Below are positions 1 to 8,718 of a stretch of 64,000 nucleotides of DNA, in pieces (the stretch's first letter is position 1; every line of letters begins with the position of its first letter). Location: assembly GCF_024347675.1 (NCBI RefSeq), contig NZ_AP024882.1, forward strand, positions 496,001-560,000, read 5' to 3'. This DNA comes from Vibrio ishigakensis (GTDB lineage: Bacteria; Pseudomonadota; Gammaproteobacteria; Enterobacterales; Vibrionaceae). The notes under the pieces are model-generated. The model saw only the letters and a program-made list of their open reading frames with translations, made no database searches and was not told the origin of the DNA. A program made the position numbers and the translations under genes.

Positions 1-249
1 CAGATCGCATCTCTGGTTGCCTTTACCCTAGTCATAGCCCTGCCTCTTGGAGCGCTTGTGGGCTATGTGCTCACCGACATTGTCACACTGCGCGCGTTTG
101 GCTGGAGCCTCACCTATCTGTGGAGTTGGAGTGATGCCGCGAGCGTATCTCTAATCACCGTACTCGTGGCTATCGTCGCCACCCTAATGCCACTGTGGCG
201 ATTGGTGAACAAGCCGGTGGTTAGCAGTTTGCAAAGTGAGGTGTTGTGA
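1..249 (+). CDS. ABC transporter permease, C-terminal end (partial)
   Basis: The window opens inside this gene, and about 82 residues to the stop codon are present. They show two hydrophobic segments (roughly residues 1-25 and 48-68 of the fragment) and a short basic tail, as at the end of FtsX/MacB-like permeases. The stop overlaps the start of the next gene (TGATG), so the two are translationally coupled. The next gene is AttH-like, and known att operons pair ABC permeases with AttH, so an AttEFGH-like exporter is inferred. The substrate is unknown. The permease assignment rests on hydrophobic pattern and context. Confidence 0.7.
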   Translation, partial: QIASLVAFTLVIALPLGALVGYVLTDIVTLRAFGWSLTYLWSWSDAASVSLITVLVAIVATLMPLWRLVNKPVVSSLQSEVL

Positions 250-1322
250 TGAGGAATTTGGTTGTTACCATTTTGCTTCTCGCACTACTTGGCTGTGAGA
301 AAAAAACAGAATCCAATATGGGGCGCTGGCTCGGAGAAAGCGAGAGCAGCTATACCCAAGTTGTTCCCAGTGTGGATATCGAGTTTCCACAGGACCACAA
401 GGCACACTCCAGCTTTAGACATGAGTGGTGGTATCTCACTGCTAATCTAACCGACCAAGATGGTGAGCCACTTGGCATGCAGTGGACGCAATTTCGCGTA
501 GCCATAGACCCAGAGACTCAAACTCCAGCGCAATCATGGCACAGCCAGCAACTGTATATGGCACACAGTGCGGTCACCACATCCAAGATTCACTATGCCG
601 ATGAAAAATGGTCTCGCGCCCACCCCAAGTTAGCAGGAGTCGAGACCTCTCCATTTAGGGTTTTTCTCGATGATTGGCAATGGAAATCACAAACCTCGGA
701 TATGTTCCCTGCAACCCTAGAGGCCCAATCCGAGACCTTTGGTTATTCACTCAAACTCGAAAGTTCAGCTCCCTACCAAAAACAGGGCAAAGATGGCTAT
801 AGCGAGAAAAGCGCAGACGGCGCAGTGGCCTCTTACTATTACAGCCAGCCCTTTATCGAAGTTAGTGGCGAGGTGACCATAGACGGAAAGATTCACTCAG
901 TTGCAGGCAAAGGCTGGATAGACAGGGAATGGAGCTCGCAATTTCTATTAGACTCCCAACAGGGCTGGGATTGGTTCGCATTAAGGCTCGATGAAGACCT
1001 GAGTTTGGTTCTGTTCCAGCTAAGGGATTCACAAACTGGAAAAGCCAGCTATTCCCACGGTCGTATTATGCAAAGAGATGGCTTAGGAATCCCTTTAGAT
1101 CCTGATCAGATTACCCTCAGCCCAATACAATACACAGATATCGAAGCCAGCTCTTATCCAACCGCATGGCAAATCAGCGTACCTAAATATGACATCAATC
1201 TAGAGGTATCAGCGATTAATCCTAGCGCCAAGATGCCGCTTACGGTTCCGTATTGGGAGGGGCCGGTATCCATAAGCGGTAGTCATCAGGGAGAAGGCTA
1301 TATGGAGCTAACCGGTTATTAG
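249..1322 (+). CDS. AttH-like / CrtC-fold lipoprotein
   Basis: A 357-residue lipoprotein with a signal peptide ending in a lipobox (LLALLGC). The body resembles COG5621 AttH proteins, which share the lipocalin-like fold of carotenoid 1,2-hydratase (CrtC). Typical aromatic motifs are visible: HEWWYLTANL near residue 57 and GKGWIDREWSSQ near residue 217. Annotations as hydratase or secreted hydrolase come from the fold; catalytic activity is not shown. ATG 249 is preferred over GTG 246 because it overlaps the upstream permease stop. The context suggests a periplasmic partner of that ABC exporter. The stop overlaps the convergent gene's stop by 4 nt. Confidence 0.8.
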   Translation: MRNLVVTILLLALLGCEKKTESNMGRWLGESESSYTQVVPSVDIEFPQDHKAHSSFRHEWWYLTANLTDQDGEPLGMQWTQFRVAIDPETQTPAQSWHSQQLYMAHSAVTTSKIHYADEKWSRAHPKLAGVETSPFRVFLDDWQWKSQTSDMFPATLEAQSETFGYSLKLESSAPYQKQGKDGYSEKSADGAVASYYYSQPFIEVSGEVTIDGKIHSVAGKGWIDREWSSQFLLDSQQGWDWFALRLDEDLSLVLFQLRDSQTGKASYSHGRIMQRDGLGIPLDPDQITLSPIQYTDIEASSYPTAWQISVPKYDINLEVSAINPSAKMPLTVPYWEGPVSISGSHQGEGYMELTGY

Positions 1323-1951
1323 TCCTCTTCCGCCGGCCCAACAACCTGATTCTTTAGCCCTGCACCTGTGTCTCTTAGGAGATCCACAGGGCTAAGTATT
1401 ACCCCTTTAACCGCTCCCTGAGAGGCCTTCTTGCCTAGGTCGTGGCTCTTATCCAAGATGTCATCCACGCTTGCTAACACCACGGGCACCTCGGCTCTCA
1501 AGGCTTCAGATTCTTTGATCACAGCAGGAATAGTTTGCACTCGATACTGTTTTGACTCGACTAGTAAGGGCGGGATCACCTGCTCGCGATAGGCTTTAAG
1601 CTCTTTTTGGGTTTGAGGGATCACCGTTTCTCGATACAGGGTCAACTCTTGCTGAATCTGAGGGATCTTCTGATTAATAGACTCGATAGCCTTGTTGGTA
1701 TCGGCAATCACTACAACGGCGTTGTCCGCCACTTCCGTGATCTTTGGTAGCTGATTGTTGAACGTTTCTGTAGTCGCTAACCAATCATCTATCTTAAGCT
1801 GACTCGCTAGCTGATTCATCTCGGTTAGGATCACCGGGTAATGTTCTATCACCTCATCAATCTTGCTAGTGACCGAGTGAATGGCGTATCCCAAATAAAA
1901 TATGGATACCGCTAAAACCGCCTGTACCCCAGTTGCTATCTTACTTTTCAT
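1319..1951 (-). CDS. membrane-anchored protein with 15-residue tandem repeats
   Basis: A 210-residue protein of unknown function. It has one N-terminal hydrophobic segment (about residues 8-24), likely a signal anchor, followed by a helical, coiled-coil-like body. Residues 96-155 hold four in-register 15-residue repeats that begin Ile-Pro and carry a conserved Glu and mostly Tyr-Arg near their ends (units at 96-110, 111-125, 126-140, 141-155). This suggests a regular rod or helical bundle broken by prolines. Convergent with the AttH-like gene, sharing 4 nt at the stops. I do not recognise a family. Confidence 0.7.
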   Translation of the reverse strand: MKSKIATGVQAVLAVSIFYLGYAIHSVTSKIDEVIEHYPVILTEMNQLASQLKIDDWLATTETFNNQLPKITEVADNAVVVIADTNKAIESINQKIPQIQQELTLYRETVIPQTQKELKAYREQVIPPLLVESKQYRVQTIPAVIKESEALRAEVPVVLASVDDILDKSHDLGKKASQGAVKGVILSPVDLLRDTGAGLKNQVVGPAEED

Positions 1952-2156
1952 TGCCTCTCCCTTTGCAACGCTATAAGTCTTTCTCTCCTATTTACTGGAT
2001 TTTTACGCGCCTGTCTAACTCTAGGTATCAAGCCTGCTACTTGACACCAAATCGCTAGAACCTACACGTTCAACAAAAGAACAAATGTCACCAAATGACC
2101 TATTTGAACCTAAATGGAAACTAGATAATCCGCCCAGTCCAATTAGGAGAACAATA

Positions 2157-3503
2157 ATGAAACTTAAGTCCCTAGCTCTGCTTATCCCTGTACTTTCTGC
2201 ACCTGCGTTTGCCAATCCTGTTGAAGAAGCACTGAAAAAAGACGGTGCTCAGGTAAACCTCTTGATCAAGACCGCTAAAGAGGCGCCGAGTCCAGAATTT
2301 ATCGACTCTGCTCGAAACAGTTTTGATAACTTTCATTGGCAGATGGGGGGCGATCATGCGATGTATTACAACTCTCACATGAATGAGTTTCTGACTACAG
2401 CTATCTCTTCTCCAAATGCAGAATATAAGCCTCTCGAGCGTGCTATCAATAGCGACTTAGATGAGCTCAAGGTAGAGACCACCAAGGGTAGCTTTACCAT
2501 GGCTGATTACCTAGCTGACCCACATTTTCGTACCCAGGGCTTTATGCTGATCCATGAAGGTAAGGTGGTGTATGAGGCCTATCCTGGTATGAAGCCAACC
2601 GACCGCCATATCTGGGCATCTTCCTCTAAAACCACGGTTGGGCTTATCATTGCTCAGTTGGTGGAAGAAGGAAAAATCGATACTGACAAGCCAGTGACTA
2701 CTTACATGCCTGAGCTAAAAGGCACGGTATGGGAAGAGGTCGAGGTAATCCACCTTCTAAACCACACCACAGGCTTAGATAACGAAGAGAACCTAGAATC
2801 TATCCTAAACCCAGACTCTTCTGTGGTTCGTTTGTTTGCATCTGTTCTGGGCTCACCTCGTCAATCAACCGGTGAACTAGAGACCTGGATGCAGGTAGCC
2901 AAAGATACCCAGCCGCTAAAGAACGAATCCACAGGTGAGCACTTCCGCTACGCCTCGATGAACACCATCATCCTAACCAAGATGATCGAGCATATCGAAG
3001 GCAAGCAGTGGAACAAGGTGTTTGAAGAGCGTGTGTGGGGCAAGATGACTGCACGCCAGCCTGCGCTGTTTAACCAAACGCCAGATGGCACAGCTCTGGC
3101 ACTTGGTCTAATGCTAACAACACTAGAAGACATGGGGCGTTTTGGAACCCTATGGACACCGAGTTGGAGCGCAGTAGCGGTTGAGCCTGTAGTTTCACCT
3201 AAAACCCTTGACCGCATTTACACCAATGGTAACCCTGAGTCCTACATCGGCTCAGCTAAAAAGGCTAGCTCTGTGGGCGCATTCAATGAAAAGGCGTCCT
3301 TCCAGTCATATCATTTCGACTTTATCTATGATGATGGCGCTATGGCTAAGAGCGGCAATCTAGGCCAGATGATCTACATCGACCCTGCTCGTGATTTTGT
3401 TGGAGTGATGTTCTCAACCAACCCATACCACTCTGGCTATGGCGAGAACAAGGGCCCTGCATTGATGCGCTCAGCAGCCAAAGCTTTGGCAGATGAAGGC
3501 TGA
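2157..3503 (+). CDS. serine hydrolase, beta-lactamase/esterase family
   Basis: A 448-residue exported enzyme of the beta-lactamase-related (class C / EstB / 6-aminohexanoate hydrolase) superfamily. The start at 2157 gives a clear signal peptide (MKLKSLALLIPVLSAPAFA) after a TAGGAGAA ribosome site. Upstream in-frame codons from 2085 read as non-signal sequence. The nucleophile motif SxxK is Ser155-Ser-Ser-Lys158, with Tyr-Ala-Ser later as the second motif (HFRYASMN). The substrate cannot be told from sequence. The next gene follows 4 nt after the stop, so the two form an operon. A true beta-lactamase is unlikely given the low motif specificity. Confidence 0.85.
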   Translation: MKLKSLALLIPVLSAPAFANPVEEALKKDGAQVNLLIKTAKEAPSPEFIDSARNSFDNFHWQMGGDHAMYYNSHMNEFLTTAISSPNAEYKPLERAINSDLDELKVETTKGSFTMADYLADPHFRTQGFMLIHEGKVVYEAYPGMKPTDRHIWASSSKTTVGLIIAQLVEEGKIDTDKPVTTYMPELKGTVWEEVEVIHLLNHTTGLDNEENLESILNPDSSVVRLFASVLGSPRQSTGELETWMQVAKDTQPLKNESTGEHFRYASMNTIILTKMIEHIEGKQWNKVFEERVWGKMTARQPALFNQTPDGTALALGLMLTTLEDMGRFGTLWTPSWSAVAVEPVVSPKTLDRIYTNGNPESYIGSAKKASSVGAFNEKASFQSYHFDFIYDDGAMAKSGNLGQMIYIDPARDFVGVMFSTNPYHSGYGENKGPALMRSAAKALADEG

Positions 3504-3507
3504 TCTG

Positions 3508-4617
3508 ATGAAGCTAAATCCACAACTAGAAACCGAGCTGGCCACCTATGTCTCCAGCCTCTACCCAATCGACTGTGCACTTGGCACTAACCCGTTTGGA
3601 CCACCTAACCTCGGCTTTGAGGCGATATCTGGGCTGATGACAGGAATGGGCGAATACTACAGCTACAGTCACTTGGCTGAACTTGCTTCTGAGGTGAGTA
3701 AGTACGCCATCGTCAACGCCGAGCAGATAACCTTTACCAACGGCTCTATGGGTGCTCTGGAGCTTATCTTTAATAAGGTTCTCAGCAATGATAAGAAGTC
3801 CATGCTGGGTATCGGCCCGCAATTTGTTGAAGCAGTTTCTGAGTTCAAAGTAAGCGGTGGCAGCTATTCATCGCTAAACATGTTCGACTATGCCGATGAG
3901 GAGAGCCTGTTTCTGGCTCTACAATCTGAGATTCGCAAGCAGAAGCCAACCTTAGTTTATATCGATAACCCGAATAATCCGACTGGACGCATCTATGCAA
4001 GGCAGCACCTAGTTAATGTGTGCAAAGTGTGCCGAGAGGTCGGTGCTATCCTGCTCGTAGACGAAGCCTATGGCGAATTCATAGAGCATGAAGAGTCTAT
4101 GCTATTCGAAGCGGCTAAATGCGATAATCTACTGGTTCTTAGAAGCTTCTCAAAAGGTATGGGATTGGCAGGGATCAGACTTGGCTACGTTGTTTCATCG
4201 CCTTCACTGTCTAAATACTTGCACAGCTCGGTAGTACCCTTTGGACCATCATTAGCATCCATAAAGATTGCCAAAGCGATTCTGCCAGACATCGAAGCCT
4301 ATCTAGCCAAGAGCAAATTTCGCACCCGCCACTACAAGCTAGCGATGATGCGCCAACTCGAAGAGTGTGGCTTCGAAGTGATGGAAACCTCTCCGAAAAC
4401 TCCTATCTTGTTGGTCAAGAAGTCGTTTGTGAATCTAGCTAAGTTACTCGATGACAACGGCATAATGGTCGCTAGCGGCAGTCACTTTAAAGAAACTAAC
4501 CCACAAATGGATGAGCAATATGCTCGTATCCGTATCGTGGGGAATGACCAAGACCTTTGGCAATTTCAGTATCGATTAAGACAGTTTGCTCGAGTACCAG
4601 AATCCACAACTCCATAG
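3508..4617 (+). CDS. HisC-like PLP aminotransferase (class I/II)
   Basis: A 369-residue fold-type I PLP enzyme related to histidinol-phosphate and aromatic aminotransferases. Motifs seen: NPNNPTGR (substrate/PLP pocket), VDEAYGEF (Asp contacting the pyridine nitrogen), and SFSKGMGLAGIRLGY with the Schiff-base lysine at residue 216. ATG 3508 lies 4 nt after the hydrolase stop with AAGG upstream; ATG 3493 is in frame but has no ribosome site. It is outside a his operon, so real histidine biosynthesis is doubtful. The acceptor is unknown. Cytoplasmic, probably co-transcribed with the exported hydrolase. Confidence 0.85.
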   Translation: MKLNPQLETELATYVSSLYPIDCALGTNPFGPPNLGFEAISGLMTGMGEYYSYSHLAELASEVSKYAIVNAEQITFTNGSMGALELIFNKVLSNDKKSMLGIGPQFVEAVSEFKVSGGSYSSLNMFDYADEESLFLALQSEIRKQKPTLVYIDNPNNPTGRIYARQHLVNVCKVCREVGAILLVDEAYGEFIEHEESMLFEAAKCDNLLVLRSFSKGMGLAGIRLGYVVSSPSLSKYLHSSVVPFGPSLASIKIAKAILPDIEAYLAKSKFRTRHYKLAMMRQLEECGFEVMETSPKTPILLVKKSFVNLAKLLDDNGIMVASGSHFKETNPQMDEQYARIRIVGNDQDLWQFQYRLRQFARVPESTTP

Positions 4618-4677
4618 CTCTCACCAGCTTAGTTTTGCTCTTACTGAACTAGCCATATTCATATAACGGTTCAGGCT

Positions 4678-4705
4678 TGCCCCGCTCCATCGGGGCTTTT
4701 TTTTA
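4678..4705 (+). terminator. rho-independent terminator after the aminotransferase
   Basis: GCCCC/GGGGC stem with a GCTCCAT loop followed by eight or nine T on the + strand, about 60 nt after the aminotransferase stop. Confidence 0.85.
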
Positions 4706-4749
4706 GGTTTGTCGCAGATAACGGGAACAATTGCTACTTCAGGTTCGTG

Positions 4750-4866
4750 TGCTCACTCCGCCAGTGATACATGGCAAGCCGCCGTAAATACCTCCCTGTA
4801 GGCTTGGTTTCGGCATCCATGCCTCAAACACTTGCCCTGCACCACAGCCTGCCACTCACACTCTAT
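4750..4866 (-). repeat. REP-like structured intergenic repeat (copy C)
   Basis: About 115 nt without a coding frame. On the complement strand it reads an AAGTGT block, the short hairpin GGCAT-GG-ATGCC, then CAAGCC and GTATTTACGGCG-GC-TTGC. The same order occurs in the element at 18578-18671. The shared blocks suggest a dispersed intergenic repeat. The rest of the 406-nt gap (4618-5023) holds the terminator at 4678 and an AT-rich stretch before 5024 where a promoter is likely. Confidence 0.5.
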
Positions 4867-5023
4867 TTTCCATAGTCAGCCTTTCAAAAATGAAACAGAT
4901 TCATTAGCTACTAACCACATATGGAATATAACTTACCAGACCAATAATCATACAAATCATTGTATATGAGCCTCTGCTTCTGCATCATTTATCACCAAGG
5001 CACCCGCAACCCGAAGTAGATAA

Positions 5024-5602
5024 ATGAGATTTTGGCTAATCACTTTAATGGCATTGACGCTATCAGCATGCAACACAACCAAGGATCAAGACGATGATAT
5101 CCTGACCTTTGTTTGTGCCATGCAGGCGTCTACTCAAAGCGGAACCATAAATCTGGCCAAAATATTTAAAGGAACACTGGATCAAGGTTGGTTCGAGATC
5201 CCGATGAAGTATTGCAACCGAGGTGCCGGGCAGTTGCTGATTAAAGATAACGGCGACAGCATTGCTTTTAGAAGTAAGTTCGAAGATGACACAGGTACGC
5301 ACAACTACTACTCGAAAGCGGTGAATCAACAGCAAACTGAAAACGACTGGTTCTACGTTAAATACAAAGGGCCTTTAAGCAACAATCACACCGTGATTGC
5401 GAAGAAAGACGCAAATCAAAACGCCTATGAGATTACCGTTCAAGACGATCAGAACGGAAAAGCGAAAGCATCAGCAACGGCTGCGCCTGTAATGGTAAGC
5501 AAGGCTGAACTCACCAGAAATTATCCATACTTGAGCTCTAACACGCGTGTAAAAACAGGCACTGAGCTGAATGAGATCTATCAGCTTTACCTAAACCACT
5601 AA
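5024..5602 (+). CDS. small lipoprotein of unknown function
   Basis: A 192-residue predicted lipoprotein: a short signal peptide ends in LTLSAC (Cys16), followed by a polar, Asp-rich segment. There is no recognisable enzyme motif. The mature part has few hydrophobic stretches and several aromatic residues, as in a small beta-rich periplasmic domain. It stands alone, 87 nt before the scs cluster, with no terminator between, so read-through is possible. Family unknown. Confidence 0.7.
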   Translation: MRFWLITLMALTLSACNTTKDQDDDILTFVCAMQASTQSGTINLAKIFKGTLDQGWFEIPMKYCNRGAGQLLIKDNGDSIAFRSKFEDDTGTHNYYSKAVNQQQTENDWFYVKYKGPLSNNHTVIAKKDANQNAYEITVQDDQNGKAKASATAAPVMVSKAELTRNYPYLSSNTRVKTGTELNEIYQLYLNH

Positions 5603-5689
5603 TAAGCCAAACACAAATACCTCATAGAACGGAACTCTACCCAGCTATCTATGTCATAATGGGGTTCAACTCTATCTATGGCTTAAAGC

Positions 5690-6055
5690 ATGAATCGAAA
5701 CCTCAACAAACTCACTAAATGGTCGTTACTGATCGTGTGGTGGGTTATTGCTGTTTGCTTGGCCAAGAACATAGGGCTGTTGGACTCCTATGCGGTCAAG
5801 TATTCGTCCGAGCAACAAAGCGTGCAACTGGTTAAAAAGCCTAGCGAGGGATTCGGTGAGAAATGCCACCTCTCTGAGCATTTAGTCAGCTTCGATCACT
5901 GTCAGGTGCACGATCATGCCATCATGGTGCAGGTATTTACCTTAGGTTTGATCCTGTGGCTACTGTGCGCTCCGGTTAGCTCTCTCAACTTTACCGAGCC
6001 TATTTCCCGTAAACGGCGACGGCTCCACCTCAAATTATGTGTCTTTAGAGAATAA
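5690..6055 (+). CDS. small Cys/His membrane protein upstream of scsB (ScsA-like candidate)
   Basis: A 121-residue protein with two hydrophobic segments (about residues 12-32 and 81-98). A loop between them carries two Cys and several His (KCHLSEHL, DHCQVHDH). The tail is strongly basic (SRKRRRLHLK). Its position directly before scsB and its size (ScsA of Salmonella is about 120 residues) suggest an ScsA-like role, and the Cys/His loop could bind a metal such as copper. I could not confirm homology by eye. The gap to scsB is 52 nt with an AAGGAA ribosome site for scsB. Confidence 0.6.
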   Translation: MNRNLNKLTKWSLLIVWWVIAVCLAKNIGLLDSYAVKYSSEQQSVQLVKKPSEGFGEKCHLSEHLVSFDHCQVHDHAIMVQVFTLGLILWLLCAPVSSLNFTEPISRKRRRLHLKLCVFRE

Positions 6056-6107
6056 AGCTTGGATTGTTTCTCAAACATCCAAATTAATTTCTTTAAGGAA
6101 CAACTAG

Positions 6108-8207
6108 ATGCAACAAACTAAACGCTATCTGCGAACGGTCAAGGTATGGCTGTTTGCGATGCTGTGCGCCTTTAGCGCAACTAGCCTGCACGCCCAAACT
6201 CAAGACACGGGTTGGCTCATCAATGAGCAACATACGCCAATCCAGACTCGTTTTGTGGTTACAGGCCAAGCCAATAAAGCGGAAAAGACCCTAGCCGGCT
6301 ACCTTGAGGTAAAGCTTTCTGGCGACTGGAAAACCTATTGGCGCAGCCCAGGTGAAGGCGGGATTGCCCCAAGCCTGACGTGGGAAGACTCGCACAATAT
6401 TACCCATATGGATTGGCATTGGCCCTATCCACAACGCTTTGAGCTATTGGGTATCAAGACACTAGGCTACAAGCACGATGTGGTCTTTCCTATGACCTTG
6501 CACGTGGAGGATATGTCTAAGCCTACAGTGCTGGATGTGAAGCTTACGCTATCGTCATGCACCAGTATCTGTGTACTGACCGAGTATCCAATACACCTCG
6601 AGTTTACTCCAAACGACCTGACTCTATTAGATGACGGGATGCGCGTGTATGCCCAAGGTATGAGCCTAGTACCTAAGCCATCACCGACCATCTCGGATGT
6701 AAAAGCAGTGTGGGATCAGAGCAAATCTCAGCTTCAAGTAACAGCGGTGAATAGCCTAGGTTGGAGCCACCCAGACGTAATCGTCGATGGCCCAAGTGAT
6801 GAGATGCAGGATGCGGATTTTTCACTTCCTAGAATCTCCACTGAAGGAAACACGCTTACTGCGACTTATGATGTCAGCAGCTGGATGGGTACACCTGAGC
6901 TAGACGGTGAAAACATTCGTGTGACACTCAAAAGTGGTGAGCTCACAGCAGAGCACGGGGCTGATGTCAGTGCTGGTAGCATTAGCCATACAGCGTCTGA
7001 CACCTCTCTAGCTCAAATGCTACTGTTTGCCCTACTTGGCGGTTTAATTCTGAATGTCATGCCTTGTGTGTTCCCTGTTTTAGGGATGAAGTTGAGCGGT
7101 ATCGTCTCTGCACAAGGATTAGAAAAACGTCAGATTAAACTGCAATTCCTATCATCGGCGGCAGGCATCTTGGCTTCATTCTGGCTAATCGCTGGCTTCC
7201 TTACTGTGCTTAAGCTTTCAGGCAGTGCTATCGGTTGGGGCATCCAGTTCCAGAGCGGTTGGTTTATTGGCGTGATGTTCTTAGTGACCGCGCTGTTTGG
7301 TGCCAATATGCTCGGGTTATTTGAAATCCAACTCTCTTCAAATACCTCTACCTGGCTTGCCTCGAAGGGCAGTAACTCGCACAAAGGACACTTTGTACAG
7401 GGTATGTTTGCCACCCTGCTGGCAACCCCATGCTCAGCGCCTTTCCTTGGCACTGCGGTAGCGTTCGCCCTTGGAACCAACATTCCTACCCTATTCGGTA
7501 TCTTCACCGCCCTTGCACTTGGTATGGCTCTGCCATGGCTATTGGTTGCGCTGTTCCCATCCATCGCTAAGGCCTTGCCTAAGGCAGGCCCTTGGATGAA
7601 CAAGGTGAAGTATCTGTTCGCCATCATGATGCTGACTACCAGCATCTGGCTACTTTCATTGTTATCTGTGCATGTGTCAGCAACGACGCTTTACATTGTG
7701 GCTGGGGTGTTTGCTCTATTGCTGATGGTACAAACATTCAGAATCCACAATGCCAAGTTCACTGCTATTATCGCTGTTGTGCTGAGTGCGCTAGTTGGTA
7801 TTGGCGCGTTTGCTTCAAACAGCAGTACAAGCCAAGTTCTCACCGCTGAGCCCGACTGGCAACCTCTATCCGTTGAGGCAATCCATCAATATGTGGATGA
7901 AGACAAGGTGGTGTTTGTAGATGTCACTGCTGACTGGTGCGTCACTTGTAAAGCCAACAAGGTCGGCGTTCTGCTACAAGAGCCTGTTTACAGCACCCTC
8001 ACTAATGGCGAGATAATTCCTATGCAAGGTGACTGGACCAAACCAAACGCCACCATCACGGACTATCTACAAAGCCATGACCGATTCGGCGTACCGTTTA
8101 ACGTGGTTTATGGTCCTGGAGCCCCCGAGGGCATTGAGCTTCCTGTGATATTGAGCTCAGATGCGGTCATGCAAGCAATCAAGAAAGCAGGAGCCCACAA
8201 TGGCTAA
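6108..8207 (+). CDS. scsB: ScsB, DsbD-like thiol reductant transporter
   Basis: A 699-residue inner-membrane protein that passes electrons from the cytoplasm to periplasmic thiol-redox proteins. Order: signal peptide (residues 1-29), large periplasmic DsbC-like domain (to about 295), and a transmembrane domain with one redox Cys in NVMPCVFPV and the other in ATPCSAPF. A C-terminal thioredoxin domain follows with the pair Cys-Val-Thr-Cys near residues 611-614. The unusually large N-terminal domain separates ScsB from classical DsbD. It overlaps scsD by 8 nt (ATGGCTAA), and scsC follows, giving B-D-C. In enterobacteria this system protects against copper and redox stress; no copper operator is evident here. 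Confidence 0.9.
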   Translation: MQQTKRYLRTVKVWLFAMLCAFSATSLHAQTQDTGWLINEQHTPIQTRFVVTGQANKAEKTLAGYLEVKLSGDWKTYWRSPGEGGIAPSLTWEDSHNITHMDWHWPYPQRFELLGIKTLGYKHDVVFPMTLHVEDMSKPTVLDVKLTLSSCTSICVLTEYPIHLEFTPNDLTLLDDGMRVYAQGMSLVPKPSPTISDVKAVWDQSKSQLQVTAVNSLGWSHPDVIVDGPSDEMQDADFSLPRISTEGNTLTATYDVSSWMGTPELDGENIRVTLKSGELTAEHGADVSAGSISHTASDTSLAQMLLFALLGGLILNVMPCVFPVLGMKLSGIVSAQGLEKRQIKLQFLSSAAGILASFWLIAGFLTVLKLSGSAIGWGIQFQSGWFIGVMFLVTALFGANMLGLFEIQLSSNTSTWLASKGSNSHKGHFVQGMFATLLATPCSAPFLGTAVAFALGTNIPTLFGIFTALALGMALPWLLVALFPSIAKALPKAGPWMNKVKYLFAIMMLTTSIWLLSLLSVHVSATTLYIVAGVFALLLMVQTFRIHNAKFTAIIAVVLSALVGIGAFASNSSTSQVLTAEPDWQPLSVEAIHQYVDEDKVVFVDVTADWCVTCKANKVGVLLQEPVYSTLTNGEIIPMQGDWTKPNATITDYLQSHDRFGVPFNVVYGPGAPEGIELPVILSSDAVMQAIKKAGAHNG

Positions 8208-8706
8208 AAAAGGGTTTAAGAAATGGGGAAAGGAGATCCTCATCTATTTGGCTCTAGGCACGGCTTTAACTATAGGAATGGACTTTTGGCGCACCAAGGA
8301 TATGCCTTTAGAGCAGGCCGCTCCAATAGCAGGCCAGAGCGTCGATGGCGCACCGCTTGATGTGATGGCAATGAGCGATGAACAACCTGTCATCGTCTAT
8401 TTCTGGGCGACCTGGTGCGGCGCGTGTAAGTTTGTCAGCCCAACTGTGAACTGGTTTAGCGATAGCTACTCTGTAGTCGGGGTTTCCCTCAGTTCAGGAA
8501 GCGATGAACGAGTGTCTCGCTACCTAGAAGCCCATGAGTATCAGTTCCAGAATATCAATGACACTAGCGGCGCTATCTCAAGAGATTGGGGCATCTCAGT
8601 CACCCCAACCATAGCCATCATCAAAGACGGCAAAGTAGAAACAATTACAACCGGCGTAACCACCCCTGTGGGTTTATTCGCGCGCCTGTTGCTATCAAAA
8701 ATTTAA
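8200..8706 (+). CDS. scsD: ScsD, membrane-tethered thioredoxin-like protein
   Basis: A 168-residue protein with an N-terminal anchor (about residues 12-28) and a TlpA-like thioredoxin domain facing the periplasm. The active-site pair is Cys73-Gly-Ala-Cys76 in FWATWCGACK, and a cis-proline is present in SVTPTIAII. The start at 8200 overlaps the scsB stop; the in-frame codon at 8161 would add 13 unlikely residues. Probably reduced by ScsB. The partner proteins are not known. Confidence 0.87.
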   Translation: MAKKGFKKWGKEILIYLALGTALTIGMDFWRTKDMPLEQAAPIAGQSVDGAPLDVMAMSDEQPVIVYFWATWCGACKFVSPTVNWFSDSYSVVGVSLSSGSDERVSRYLEAHEYQFQNINDTSGAISRDWGISVTPTIAIIKDGKVETITTGVTTPVGLFARLLLSKI

Positions 8707-8718
8707 GAAGAATTTCCA

